From: Paenarthrobacter sp.
GTDB lineage: Bacteria; Actinomycetota; Actinomycetes; Actinomycetales; Micrococcaceae
Length of the DNA: 64,000 bases
NCBI GenBank assembly: GCA_031179305.1
Contig: JAPSHX010000002.1
Span: 323,053-387,052, forward strand
Direction of reading: 5' to 3'
Made by a program: the position numbers and the translations under genes. Below are positions 1 through 8,898 of this stretch, piece after piece. How positions within the stretch are numbered: the stretch's first letter is position 1; each line of letters opens with the position of its first letter. Below the pieces are notes generated by a model. That model made no database searches and was not told the origin of the DNA. It was given only the letters and a program-made list of their open reading frames with translations.

Positions 1-92
1 GCCCTGCGCCCGCCCCCCCCCCCCCCGCGGCGCGCCCCCCCCCCCCCCACCCCCCCGCCGGCGCCCCCCCCCCCCCCGCGGGGGGGGCGCCC
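1..92. other. Low-complexity C/G homopolymer tract (probable contig-end artefact)
   Basis: Almost only C and G, with C runs of 14 or more interrupted by short G blocks, then an abrupt change to ordinary sequence near base 93. Nothing is encoded here. Such composition is atypical even for a high-GC actinobacterium and looks like low-quality read ends at the edge of an assembled contig. What really follows the 3' end of citrate synthase cannot be read. Confidence 0.75.
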
Positions 93-119
93 GCCGTCGT
101 TATTGACGCTGTTGCCGTA

Positions 120-1403
120 TCAGTTGGCCGGGTAGTTGCGCTCCGGCTCCCCTGTGTAGAGCTGCCGCGGGCGGCCGATCTTGGTCTGGGGATCGTTGAT
201 CATTTCGCGCCACTGGGCAATCCAGCCCGGGAGGCGTCCAATGGCGAACAGGACGGTGAACATCTTCTCCGGGAAGCCCATGGCCTTGTAGATGAGGCCG
301 GTGTAGAAGTCGACGTTCGGGTACAGCTTGCGCTGGATGAAGTAGTCGTCAGCCAGTGCCTTCTCTTCAAGGCGCATGGCAATGTCCAGCAGTTCGTCGT
401 TGCCGCCGAGCTTGCCCAGAACTTCGTGTGCCGTTGCCTTGATGATCTTGGCACGGGGATCGTAGTTCTTGTAGACGCGGTGTCCGAAGCCCATGAGGCG
501 GACGCCGTCTTCCTTGTTCTTGACCTTCTCCATGTAGTCCTCGGGCTTGATGCCGTCGGCTTGGATCTGGCGGAGCATCTTCAGCACGGCCTCGTTGGCG
601 CCGCCGTGGGCGGGGCCGAAGAGGGCGTTGATGCCGGCGGACACCGACGCGAAGAGGTTCGCATTGGACGAGCCCACCAGTCGCACGGTGGACGTGGAAC
701 AGTTCTGCTCGTGGTCCGCGTGCAGGATGAGCAAAAGGTCCAGGGCCTTCACGACCACGGGATCCATTTCGTACTGCTCGGCGGGGAGGCCGAAACTAAG
801 GCGCAGGAAGTTCTCCACCAGGTTCATGGAGTTGTCCGGGTAAAGCATCGGCTGGCCGATTGACTTCTTGTGCGCGTAGGCAGCGATAACCGGGAGCTTG
901 GCCATGAGGCGGATGGTGGAAACTTCAACGTGCTCCGCGTTGAAGGGATCCAGCGAGTCCTGGTAGAACGTGGACAGCGCCGAAACAGCCGAAGAAAGCA
1001 CCGGCATGGGGTGGGCGTCACGCGGGAACCCACCGAAGAAGCCCTTGAGCTCTTCGTGTAGGAGCGTGTGGCGGCGGATGCGCTGATCGAACTCTTCCAG
1101 CTCCGTGGGAGTGGGGAGGTTGCCGTAGATCAGCAGGTAGGAAACTTCGAGGAAGCTCGAGTGCTGCGCGAGCTGCTCAATGGGGTAACCGCGGTAACGC
1201 AGTACACCTGCGTCGCCGTCGATGTAAGTGATGGCCGAGGTGGTGGCCGCTGTGTTCATGAAGCCGGGGTCGTAGGCGACGGCGCCCGTCTGCTTCAGCA
1301 GCTTGGAAACGTCATAACCTTCGTTTCCTTCTACAACCTTGATGCGCGGCAGTTCGAGTTCGCCGCCGGCATGGCGCAGTGTCGCGCTGGTGGTCTCAGT
1401 CAT
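120..1403 (-). CDS. gltA: Citrate synthase
   Basis: Condenses acetyl-CoA and oxaloacetate to citrate, the first step of the TCA cycle, in the cytoplasm. The 427-residue length fits type II citrate synthases. Visible family motifs are HADHEQN (residues 228-234), GPAHGGANE (263-271) and the FGHRVYKNYDPR segment near residue 310, which supply the catalytic histidines and the oxaloacetate/CoA-binding residues. The frame is open upstream to 1532, but ATG 1403 is chosen because GAAGGGGA lies about 8 nt before it and because the upstream 43 codons look like untranslated leader. It is transcribed alone, after the dapC terminator. Function is secure; only the exact start is inferred. Confidence 0.96.
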   Translation of the reverse strand: MTETTSATLRHAGGELELPRIKVVEGNEGYDVSKLLKQTGAVAYDPGFMNTAATTSAITYIDGDAGVLRYRGYPIEQLAQHSSFLEVSYLLIYGNLPTPTELEEFDQRIRRHTLLHEELKGFFGGFPRDAHPMPVLSSAVSALSTFYQDSLDPFNAEHVEVSTIRLMAKLPVIAAYAHKKSIGQPMLYPDNSMNLVENFLRLSFGLPAEQYEMDPVVVKALDLLLILHADHEQNCSTSTVRLVGSSNANLFASVSAGINALFGPAHGGANEAVLKMLRQIQADGIKPEDYMEKVKNKEDGVRLMGFGHRVYKNYDPRAKIIKATAHEVLGKLGGNDELLDIAMRLEEKALADDYFIQRKLYPNVDFYTGLIYKAMGFPEKMFTVLFAIGRLPGWIAQWREMINDPQTKIGRPRQLYTGEPERNYPAN

Positions 1404-1544
1404 GGAGTCCCCTTCATGAGGCCTCAGGGCCTCTATCGAACGCTTGTCCAACAACCTTCTGGTGTCGCCGCCTTCGGCCCTACTGTTGCAGGGCTCCAAC
1501 GGCCGAAGTGCTTTCTTAGAGAAGGCCACCATTGATAGTCAGTT

Positions 1545-1601
1545 AAAAAGCTACCGCCAGTAACCCTACGGAACTAATCCGTACCGTCCGGTTACTGGCG
1601 G
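1545..1601 (-). terminator. Rho-independent terminator of the fdx-dapC operon
   Basis: A 12-bp perfect outer stem (1554-1565 with 1590-1601) encloses a second 6-bp hairpin (1567-1572 with 1578-1583). On the minus strand it is followed by a T5 run (1545-1549). It lies directly after the dapC stop and before the gltA leader. Confidence 0.85.
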
Positions 1602-1635
1602 AATGACGCTATTAGTGGTGCAAGTCACAGCATTG

Positions 1636-2784
1636 TTATGAGGCCGTGCCAAGCCGTTCAACAGCGGCGTCAATTCGCTCGTCGCTGCCGGTGAGCGCCA
1701 CTCGGATAAAGCCATTTCCGGCATCTCCATAGAAAACGCCCGGGCCTACAACGATGCCAAGTTCTGCGAAGCGGGCTACCGTGTCCCACGTGGCTTCGCC
1801 GGCGGTGGACCAGAGGTACAGGCCGGCCTTGGATTCGTGGATTTTCAGTCCAAACTTCTCCAGCGCCGGCACGATCCTCTCGCGGCGTCCGCGGTAAAGG
1901 TCCTTCTGGGCCAGGACATGGCCGGCATCGCCCAAAGCGACGCGCATGGCTTCCTGCACAGGGTAGGGAACGATCATGCCCGCATGTTTGCGGCTGTTGA
2001 CCAGATTGGCCATGATCGCCGAATCTCCGGCTACGAACGCGGCACGGTACCCGGCAAGGTTGGACTGCTTGCTGAGCGAGTAGACGCATAGCAAGCCATC
2101 AGTGGAACCACCGGTAACCCGGGGGTCCAGAATGCTGGGGACAGCTTCGCCACCACGCTGGGCATCCCATTCGCCCCAGCCCAGCTCTGCGTAGCACTCG
2201 TCAGAGGCCACCACTGCTCCGAGCTCACGGGCCTGGCCGACTATCCGTTGGAGCGACTCGATGTCACGGACGCTGCCTGTGGGATTGCCCGGTGAGTTGA
2301 TCCAGACCAATCGGACCTTCGCGCGAGTGTCGGGATCGAGTTCGTCCAGATCGTCAGCGGCAACGGCCGTGGCACCTGCCAATGAGGCGCCGATGTCGTA
2401 GGTCGGGTAGGCAACTGTGGGCCGCACAACGACGTCGCCCGCGCTCAAACCCAGCAGGAACGGCAACCACGCCACGAGCTCCTTGGAGCCCACGGTCGGC
2501 ATGACGTCTTTGGGGTCCAGTCCCGGGACGCCACGACGCTTGGCGAACCAGGCCACAATTGCTTGCCGCAAGGCCTGCGTACCGTGAACCGTGGGATAGC
2601 CGTGGGCGTCGGCAGCGTTGGCCAGAGCCTCGCGGATCAACCCGGGAGTAGGGTCCACCGGCGTTCCGATGGAGAGATTCACTGCCCCGCCAGGGTGCTT
2701 GGCGGCCGTGGCGACATACGGCGCCATGGCCTCCCACGGATAGTCAGGCAGGTTCAGGCCGAAAGCGGGCGCCGCTGAAATCAA
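1636..2784 (-). CDS. dapC: Succinyldiaminopimelate transaminase (DapC type)
   Basis: PLP-dependent class I/II aminotransferase of 382 residues, predicted to make N-succinyl-LL-diaminopimelate from N-succinyl-2-amino-6-ketopimelate in lysine and peptidoglycan synthesis. NSPGNPTG (163-170) and SLSKQSNLAGYR, with the PLP lysine at 239, mark the fold. The start is a TTG at 2784: the in-frame TAG five codons upstream, which is the ferredoxin stop, excludes anything longer, and GGCGG precedes it. It lies 12 bp behind the ferredoxin gene in the same operon, a pairing common in Actinobacteria that favours DapC over other aminotransferases. Substrate is inferred from family and context. Confidence 0.85.
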   Translation of the reverse strand: MISAAPAFGLNLPDYPWEAMAPYVATAAKHPGGAVNLSIGTPVDPTPGLIREALANAADAHGYPTVHGTQALRQAIVAWFAKRRGVPGLDPKDVMPTVGSKELVAWLPFLLGLSAGDVVVRPTVAYPTYDIGASLAGATAVAADDLDELDPDTRAKVRLVWINSPGNPTGSVRDIESLQRIVGQARELGAVVASDECYAELGWGEWDAQRGGEAVPSILDPRVTGGSTDGLLCVYSLSKQSNLAGYRAAFVAGDSAIMANLVNSRKHAGMIVPYPVQEAMRVALGDAGHVLAQKDLYRGRRERIVPALEKFGLKIHESKAGLYLWSTAGEATWDTVARFAELGIVVGPGVFYGDAGNGFIRVALTGSDERIDAAVERLGTAS

Positions 2785-2796
2785 AGAAACTACCGC

Positions 2797-3123
2797 CTAG
2801 TGGTCTTGGTTCTGTGGGGGCAGTGCAGCAATGTACGGGTGGTCCTTACCCGTGTTACCGATCTTGGCGGCACCGCCCGGGGAACCGAGGTCGTCGAAGA
2901 ACTCCACATTGGCCTTGTAGTAGTCGGCCCATTCTTCCGGGGTGTCATCCTCGTAGTAAATGGCCTCAACCGGGCACACGGGTTCGCAGGCTCCACAGTC
3001 GACGCATTCATCGGGGTGGATGTAGAGGGAACGCTCACCTTCGTAAATGCAGTCGACAGGGCATTCTTCAATACATGCCTTGTCCTTGACATCTACACAC
3101 GGCTGCGCGATTACGTACGTCAC
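2797..3123 (-). CDS. fdxA: 7Fe ferredoxin ([3Fe-4S][4Fe-4S])
   Basis: Small cytoplasmic electron carrier of 108 residues. The cysteine pattern is that of seven-iron ferredoxins: C9, C17 and C50 for a [3Fe-4S] cluster, C21, C40, C43 and C46 for a [4Fe-4S] cluster, plus an extra C25. The C-terminal half (EEWADYYKANVEFFDDLG) is the usual actinobacterial extension. The start is GTG at 3123, preceded by GGAGAGG at good spacing; the 24 extra codons upstream look like leader. It is the first gene of an operon with dapC. The redox partner is unknown. Confidence 0.93.
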   Translation of the reverse strand: MTYVIAQPCVDVKDKACIEECPVDCIYEGERSLYIHPDECVDCGACEPVCPVEAIYYEDDTPEEWADYYKANVEFFDDLGSPGGAAKIGNTGKDHPYIAALPPQNQDH

Positions 3124-3258
3124 GTCCCAGACCTCTCCACGGTTTGTCCCGGCGATGGCCGGGGTAATACGGCCGGCATCATGCCGGGCACTCAACTTCC
3201 GAGCCTATTATCCAACAGTGCGCTGACGCCAACCTAGCCCGCGTCTTAGTATGAAACG

Positions 3259-3510
3259 GTGACTCCCCCGAACTTGCCGCCCCGACAATTCCTCCTCGCA
3301 GCAGAACCAGGCATCCGGGTGGTGGTCAGGTACAGGATAGAGGACGGATTAACGGACGCTTTGGGCTATCTGGTGGGAACCACTGAGGGTTCCTGTACCG
3401 TCCGCACCCGTACAGCCGACGTCGAGATTCCGTTGGCAATGGTTATCGCGGCGAAAGAGGTTCCACCGCCGCCGCCGCGTCGGCAGTCCGTTCGCGTCGC
3501 AGCCGACTGA
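3259..3510 (+). CDS. Stand-alone Rv0428c-type SH3-like domain protein
   Basis: An 83-residue protein whose body (VVVRYRIEDGLTDALGYLVG, then IPLAMVIAAKEVPPPPPRR) resembles the N-terminal SH3-like domain of Rv0428c-type GNAT acetyltransferases. Here no acetyltransferase domain follows: the frame stops at 3510 and the opposite strand is occupied by another gene. It has a GTG start and only a weak ribosome binding site. It is divergent from ferredoxin, and its last 68 bp overlap the 3' end of the converging membrane-protein gene. Function is unknown; it could be a relic of an acetyltransferase or a genuine one-domain protein. Confidence 0.7.
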   Translation: MTPPNLPPRQFLLAAEPGIRVVVRYRIEDGLTDALGYLVGTTEGSCTVRTRTADVEIPLAMVIAAKEVPPPPPRRQSVRVAAD

Positions 3511-3874
3511 CGACCTGCCGATTAACAACCACAAGCATGATTAACGTCACTACGCCGATGCCGAAGACCCACACGTTTCCCACGGGGTCGCCAAGAATCA
3601 ACTGCTTGGCGGAGCCGGCTGAAGACAGGACGCCGACGGCGGCATAAGTCACCACGCCAGCCACCGCCGTCGGAATCACCGAGCGGGACCATGCAGCGAG
3701 CCACAACTGCACGGACGCAAGCAACAGCAAGGCGGCGGCCACGCCCGACGGAAGCTCGACGCCGGACCAGAGCAGAGTCTGCCGGTGCAGTACGGTGCCG
3801 GCCAGGGCAACGAAAAGAGCCGCCAGTACGGCCGTGGCAATTCCACGGACCGAACCGGCGGCTCCTCTCTTCAT
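3443..3874 (-). CDS. Small four-helix membrane protein (DUF6113-like)
   Basis: A 143-residue protein with about four hydrophobic segments (residues 10-28, 43-63, 66-85 and 100-118) and an Arg-rich cytoplasmic tail. Arrangement and length resemble the actinobacterial DUF6113 family, which has no known function. It lies 35 bp downstream of typA on the same strand and could be co-transcribed with it. Its 3' end overlaps the converging SH3-domain gene by 68 bp. Confidence 0.7.
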   Translation of the reverse strand: MKRGAAGSVRGIATAVLAALFVALAGTVLHRQTLLWSGVELPSGVAAALLLLASVQLWLAAWSRSVIPTAVAGVVTYAAVGVLSSAGSAKQLILGDPVGNVWVFGIGVVTLIMLVVVNRQVVSRLRRERTADAAAAVEPLSPR

Positions 3875-3887
3875 TCAGCTGTTCCGA

Positions 3888-3903
3888 ACTGGTTCAGACC
3901 AGT
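3888..3903 (-). other. Short hairpin between typA and the membrane-protein gene
   Basis: A 6-bp perfect stem (ACTGGT with ACCAGT) and 4-base loop sit just after the typA stop, with no T run. It may lower read-through from typA into the next gene but is weak evidence for termination. Confidence 0.35.
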
Positions 3904-3908
3904 ACTGA

Positions 3909-5825
3909 CTAGGACTTGGCGCGGGCGCGGTTGGCCTTGGCGCGCTCGTTGGAGTCCAGGATGACCTTACGGATACGGATGGCATCCGGGGTTACCTCGA
4001 CGCACTCGTCTTCGCGGGCGAATTCGAGGGACTCTTCGAGAGTGAGATCGCGCGGCGGCGTCAAGTTTTCGAAGGTGTCTGAGGAAGCGGCACGCATGTT
4101 GGTGAGCTTCTTTTCCTTGGTGATGTTGACGTCCATGTCATCGGCGCGGGAGTTCTCGCCAACAATCATGCCTTCGTAAACCTCGGAGGTGGGCTTCACG
4201 AAGAAGGAACCGCGCTCCTGCAGGTTAATCATGGCGAATGGCGTAACAACGCCTGCGCGGTCGGCAATCATCGAACCGTTGGTACGGTATTCGATCGGTC
4301 CGGCCCACGGCTCGTAACCTTCAGAAATGGAGGCAGCGATGCCGGCGCCACGAGTGTCCGTCAGGAACCGGGTACGGAAACCAATCAGGCCACGCGCAGG
4401 GACGATGAATTCCATGCGGCACCAGCCGGTGCCGTGGTTGGCCATGTTGGTCATGCGGCCCTTGCGGGCAGCCATGAGCTGCGTGACGGCGCCGAGGTAT
4501 TCCTCGGGCACATCGATGGTCATGTGTTCCATCGGCTCGTGCAGCTTGCCGTCGATGGTCTTGGTGACAACCTGCGGCTTGCCCACGGTCAGCTCGAAGC
4601 CTTCGCGACGCATCTGCTCAACCAGGATGGCCAGCGCGAGCTCGCCACGGCCCTGGACTTCCCAGGCATCGGGACGCTCGGTGGGGAGCACCTTGATGGA
4701 GACGTTGCCGATCAGTTCCTTGTCCAGGCGATCCTTCACCTGGCGGGCAGTGACCTTGGCACCCTTGACCTTGCCGGCCAGCGGCGAGGTGTTGATACCG
4801 ATGGTCATGGATATCGCGGGATCGTCCACGGTGATCAGCGGCAACGGCTGCGGGTTCTCGGCGTCCGTGAGGGTTTCACCGATGGTGATTTCCTCGATGC
4901 CGGCGACAGCAACGATTTCACCCGGGCCAGCGGACTCGGTAGGCACACGGGTCAGGGCCTTGGTGGCGAGCAGTTCGGTGATCTTGACGTTCTTGAGTTC
5001 ACCGTTTGCACGTGCCCAGGCAACGGTCTGGCCCTTACGGAGCGTGCCGTTGTAGATGCGGAGCAGGGCGAGGCGGCCAAGGAACGGCGATGCGTCCAGG
5101 TTGGTCACGTGTGCCTGCAGCACGCCGTCCGGGTTGTACGTCGGAGCGGGGATGTGCTCGATGATGGTCTTGAAGAGAGGCTCGAGGTCTTCGTTCTCCG
5201 GGGCAGAGCCGTTGTCCGGCTGGTCCAGGGATGCGCGGCCAACCTTGGCGGCTGCGTAGACGACGGGAACTTCGAGGACCTTGTCCAGGTCCAGGTCCGG
5301 AACTTCGTCAGCGAGGTCTGAAGCGAGGCCCAGGAGCAGGTCCATGGACTCGTGGACAACCTCGTCGATGCGGGCATCGGGACGGTCGGTCTTGTTGACC
5401 AGGAGAATGACCGGAAGGTGCGCGGCAAGGGCCTTGCGGAGCACGAAGCGGGTCTGGGGCAGGGGGCCCTCGGAGGAGTCGACCAGCAGGACGACACCGT
5501 CAACCATGGAAAGACCGCGCTCTACCTCGCCACCGAAGTCGGCGTGGCCAGGGGTGTCGATGACGTTAATGGTGATGGTCTCGCCGTTGGACGACGGGCC
5601 GTTGTACGCAACCGTGGTGTTCTTCGCGAGGATGGTGATGCCCTTTTCGCGCTCCAGGTCACCGGAGTCCATGACACGGTCCTCAACCTCACCATGGGAA
5701 GCGAAGGAGTTGGTCTGCTTGAGCATGGCGTCGACCAAGGTGGTCTTACCGTGGTCAACGTGTGCGACGATCGCGACGTTGCGCAGATCGCTCCGCGACG
5801 CAGTGTTGGTGATGGTTTCAGACAT
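3909..5825 (-). CDS. typA: Translational GTPase TypA/BipA
   Basis: Ribosome-associated GTPase of the EF-G family, linked to 50S assembly and stress or cold growth. The 638-residue length is standard. G-domain motifs are AHVDHGKTT (about 20-28), DTPGHADF and NKTDR, followed by the EF-Tu-like domain 2 and the characteristic C-terminal domain. ATG 5825 is the clear start. It is divergent from the SGNH lipoprotein gene, with 283 bp between them. Confidence is high. Confidence 0.96.
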   Translation of the reverse strand: MSETITNTASRSDLRNVAIVAHVDHGKTTLVDAMLKQTNSFASHGEVEDRVMDSGDLEREKGITILAKNTTVAYNGPSSNGETITINVIDTPGHADFGGEVERGLSMVDGVVLLVDSSEGPLPQTRFVLRKALAAHLPVILLVNKTDRPDARIDEVVHESMDLLLGLASDLADEVPDLDLDKVLEVPVVYAAAKVGRASLDQPDNGSAPENEDLEPLFKTIIEHIPAPTYNPDGVLQAHVTNLDASPFLGRLALLRIYNGTLRKGQTVAWARANGELKNVKITELLATKALTRVPTESAGPGEIVAVAGIEEITIGETLTDAENPQPLPLITVDDPAISMTIGINTSPLAGKVKGAKVTARQVKDRLDKELIGNVSIKVLPTERPDAWEVQGRGELALAILVEQMRREGFELTVGKPQVVTKTIDGKLHEPMEHMTIDVPEEYLGAVTQLMAARKGRMTNMANHGTGWCRMEFIVPARGLIGFRTRFLTDTRGAGIAASISEGYEPWAGPIEYRTNGSMIADRAGVVTPFAMINLQERGSFFVKPTSEVYEGMIVGENSRADDMDVNITKEKKLTNMRAASSDTFENLTPPRDLTLEESLEFAREDECVEVTPDAIRIRKVILDSNERAKANRARAKS

Positions 5826-6108
5826 GCGTTAATGACTCGATTCAGTGGTGAAGTCAGCTGTTTGTATCCGCGCGCATACCTGATCGACTTGATCGGAACA
5901 CACAGCGAAAAGACCCCGGGACACAGGGCACCTGCATCCAGTCTAAACGCAGTTGCATTTCTGAGCCTAAAAAGCAAGCCATTCAGGGCTGGGATGTGGT
6001 GCTGCTCACACTGTTGTGATGTTGCATAAAGGCAAGTCTGGATGCTGGATTTTCCCTGCCCTGTGCACCAAGATGGGCTGCAGAACCAGTGCCACGTGGA
6101 GAACAATG

Positions 6109-6981
6109 ATGCGACAAGCTCCGGCCGTGTTCCGTATGCTCGCACCATTGATCGCCATAAGCGTTCTGTCGGTAGGCTGCGGACCAAGCCCAGCACCAAC
6201 GACCGCCCCCTCTGGATCAACCACGCCCGGGCCTGCGCAAACAGCCGCCGCCGACAAACCGCTCAGGATTGCACCTGCCCCCAGTTCGCTCAACTTGCCC
6301 GTGGGCTCGCTATACAAGAACCCCGCAAACAATCGCAGCGAACTGGTTCTCGCGGACGTGCGCCACACCGCGGTACTCATTGGCGATTCCCAGTCAATGC
6401 CGAAGGATTCCTGGCCGCAGCAGGGCATCGCAGCCATGGGCTATAAATTGCACGTAGTGGGCATGGGTGGCACGGGTTACGTGGCCACCAACGGAAAGAC
6501 CGGCAATTACATGGACGCGTTGCAGCGCGGCGACTGGGTACTGCCCTTCGGTGATCCACCGTTGATCGTGGTCCAGGGTGGCGGCAACGATGCCACCCAA
6601 CGCGCCACGGACGCCCAGATCACCAGCAACGCCGAGCGGCTTCTCGCCGCCCTGAAGAAACGCTACCCGGGCACCACCTTGGCCATGATTGGAACCCTTG
6701 CCAGGGGCGTGAGCAACGGAGGCGGACGCCGTACTGAAATCGACGCCCTTCTGGGACGCATCGCCGCCAAGCACGGCATACCGTTCGTCAGCGCGGGCGA
6801 CTGGCTCACCCGCTACAACGCAATCGGGGATCTCCAGGACGGCGTGCACCTGAAGCCGGCCGGACATGCAAAGTTAGGCGCTGCATTGGCTCGCGAATTC
6901 ACTGCGCTTGGCCTTACGGCGCGCCCGGACAGAGCTGCCTCCACACCGGCATCTACACCTGAAGCTGTCCCTGCGCACTAG
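6109..6981 (+). CDS. Secreted lipoprotein of the SGNH/GDSL hydrolase superfamily
   Basis: A 290-residue putative esterase or acylhydrolase anchored outside the membrane. A signal peptide ends in the lipobox LSVGC near residue 25, followed by a Pro/Thr/Ala-rich linker. The catalytic blocks are visible: block I IGDSQS (nucleophile Ser), GMGGTGY (block II), GGGND (block III) and DGVHL with the DxxH dyad near the C terminus. GGAG at 6098 best fits ATG 6109, although ATG 6106 is adjacent. It is monocistronic. The substrate cannot be read; cell-wall polysaccharide acetyl groups are one possibility. Confidence 0.82.
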   Translation: MRQAPAVFRMLAPLIAISVLSVGCGPSPAPTTAPSGSTTPGPAQTAAADKPLRIAPAPSSLNLPVGSLYKNPANNRSELVLADVRHTAVLIGDSQSMPKDSWPQQGIAAMGYKLHVVGMGGTGYVATNGKTGNYMDALQRGDWVLPFGDPPLIVVQGGGNDATQRATDAQITSNAERLLAALKKRYPGTTLAMIGTLARGVSNGGGRRTEIDALLGRIAAKHGIPFVSAGDWLTRYNAIGDLQDGVHLKPAGHAKLGAALAREFTALGLTARPDRAASTPASTPEAVPAH

Positions 6982-7058
6982 AGCGCGCGTTGCGGGGCCC
7001 GCTCTGCGCGCCTCGTCCACTAGAGCGCGCGTTGCGGGGCCCGCTCTGCGCGCCTCGT
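6976..7058 (+). repeat. Tandem 42-bp duplication at the 3' end of the SGNH gene
   Basis: Two identical 41-bp units (6976-7016 and 7018-7058), each rich in GCGCGC and GGGGCCC. The first contains the TAG stop of the SGNH gene. A partial inverted copy (AGGCCCCGCAAC, 7080-7091) follows, so the duplicated block can fold on itself. Confidence 0.85.
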
Positions 7059-7106
7059 GAGCGCTATGACGCGCACAGCAGGCCCCGCAACACGAGGTTT
7101 AACGGC

Positions 7107-7146
7107 AAGAGCCGGTGGTTCCCTTCCCAGGGAACCACCGGCTCTT
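7107..7146. terminator. Bidirectional terminator between the SGNH gene and the opp operon
   Basis: A perfect 17-bp stem (7107-7123 with 7130-7146) with a 6-base loop, starting AAGAGCC and ending GGCTCTT. It lies between converging genes and can end transcripts from both sides. Confidence 0.88.
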
Positions 7147-7178
7147 CTGCTAACCAACCATCAAACGCTCGACGTCGG

Positions 7179-8888
7179 TCAGGCCACCGCGGGTGGCAAC
7201 AGGAGCGAACCGCCCGGAATGGCATCCAGGAGTGCTTGGGTGTAGGCCTCGCGCGGGTTGTCGAAGACATCATCCGTGCTGCCCGTCTCCACGAGTTTGC
7301 CCTTTTCCATCACGCAGACGTGGTCCGCGATCTGCCGGACCACCGCGAGGTCGTGGGTGATGAACAGGTACGTCAAACCAAGATTGTCCTGAAGGTCAGC
7401 CAGCAGGTTCAGCACCTGAGCTTGGACAAGGACGTCCAATGCTGAGACCGCTTCATCGCAGATGATGACTTCCGGATCCAAGGCCAAAGCCCGCGCAATG
7501 GCAATGCGCTGCCGCTGGCCACCCGAAAGCTCGTTCGGGTACCGCTGCATCATGGACTGTGGCAGGGCCACCTGGTCCAACAGTTCCCGGACCTTCTTTT
7601 CCCGGCTGGCCGCGCTGCCGATCTTGTGCACACGAAGCGGCTCTTCAATGGTCCTGAAGATGTTGTACATCGGATCCAAGGAACCGTAGGGGTCCTGGAA
7701 GATCGGTTGCACCCGGCGACGGAACTTAAAGAGTTCCTTGCCCTTAAGCCCCGCGGTGTCCACATCGTCGAAGATGATCTGTCCCTCAGTAGGCTTTTCC
7801 AACTGGAGGACCATTTTGGCGACCGTGGACTTGCCAGATCCGGACTCCCCCACAATGGCTGTGGTGGTTCCCCGTTTGACGTTGAAACTGACGTCATCAA
7901 CAGCAGCGAAGTCCGAGGACTTGCCCAGACCCTGGCGCAACTTGTAGACCTTGCGGAGGTTCTTGATCTGGAGGACGTCGTCCTGAACACGGCTCTCGTC
8001 TGCGGCAACCGGCGCCAGGAGGTCACCGGAAGCGACCCCCTGCTCCTTAGCCACCTGAATTCGGCGTGATGCAAGGGACGGCGCCGACTCCACCAAGCGG
8101 CGGGTGTACGGGTGCTGCGGATTGCGGAGGAGCTCCAAGGAAGGACCCGCCTCAACAACATTGCCTTGGTACATGACCACCACTTTGTCAGCACGTTCGG
8201 CTGCCAAGCCGAGGTCGTGTGTGATGAGCAGCACTGAAGTGCCGAGCTCAGTTGTCATGGTGTCCAAGTGATCCAGGATCCTGCGTTGAACCGTGACATC
8301 CAGCGCCGACGTGGGTTCGTCAGCAATGAGCAGCTTGGGCTGGCAGCTCAGGCCGATGGCGATCAGCGCACGCTGGCGCATACCGCCGGAGAATTCGTGA
8401 GGATACTGCTTGGCGCGACGCTCTGCGTCGGGAAGCCCGGCTTCCGCCAGGACACGGGCAACGTCCTTGGGGCCGTCCGGACGACCGTTGGCCTTCAGCG
8501 TTTCCCTGACCTGATAGCCAATCTTCCATACAGGGTTGAGGTTGGACATCGGGTCCTGGGGGACCATACCAATGTGGCTGCCACGAAGCTCGATCATGCG
8601 CTTTTCAGGAGCATGGGAGATGTCTTCCCCGTCGAGCAGGATCTGCCCGCCTGAGACGCGTCCGTTGTTGGGCAACAAGCCGATGGCGGCCAGCGCCGTC
8701 GTCGACTTTCCTGAACCCGACTCCCCCACAATGGCCACCGTTTCACCCGGCATGATGGTCAAGTGCGCGTTCTTCACGGCCTTGACCTCACCTGAGCCGG
8801 TCTTGAAGGTGATGGCCAAATCCCTGATTTCAAGGATTGGCTTTACGGGTGCCGTGGCTTCGTCAATTCTGATGTCGGCAGAAGTCAT
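7179..8888 (-). CDS. oppD: Peptide ABC transporter, fused OppD-OppF ATPase
   Basis: A 569-residue protein carrying two complete ABC ATPase domains. Each has a GESGSGKS Walker A motif (the first at 55-62) and a signature (FSGGMRQR, then LSGGQRQR), with an OppD-type C-terminal segment between them. It powers oligopeptide or dipeptide import at the inner face of the membrane. The start is ATG 8888, preceded by AAGGAGG; the frame is open 20 codons further up but that part is inside the oppC end. It is the last gene of a four-gene operon. In many bacteria the two ATPases are separate genes; the fused form is common in Actinobacteria. Confidence 0.93.
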   Translation of the reverse strand: MTSADIRIDEATAPVKPILEIRDLAITFKTGSGEVKAVKNAHLTIMPGETVAIVGESGSGKSTTALAAIGLLPNNGRVSGGQILLDGEDISHAPEKRMIELRGSHIGMVPQDPMSNLNPVWKIGYQVRETLKANGRPDGPKDVARVLAEAGLPDAERRAKQYPHEFSGGMRQRALIAIGLSCQPKLLIADEPTSALDVTVQRRILDHLDTMTTELGTSVLLITHDLGLAAERADKVVVMYQGNVVEAGPSLELLRNPQHPYTRRLVESAPSLASRRIQVAKEQGVASGDLLAPVAADESRVQDDVLQIKNLRKVYKLRQGLGKSSDFAAVDDVSFNVKRGTTTAIVGESGSGKSTVAKMVLQLEKPTEGQIIFDDVDTAGLKGKELFKFRRRVQPIFQDPYGSLDPMYNIFRTIEEPLRVHKIGSAASREKKVRELLDQVALPQSMMQRYPNELSGGQRQRIAIARALALDPEVIICDEAVSALDVLVQAQVLNLLADLQDNLGLTYLFITHDLAVVRQIADHVCVMEKGKLVETGSTDDVFDNPREAYTQALLDAIPGGSLLLPPAVA

Positions 8889-8898
8889 GTTCGCCTCC

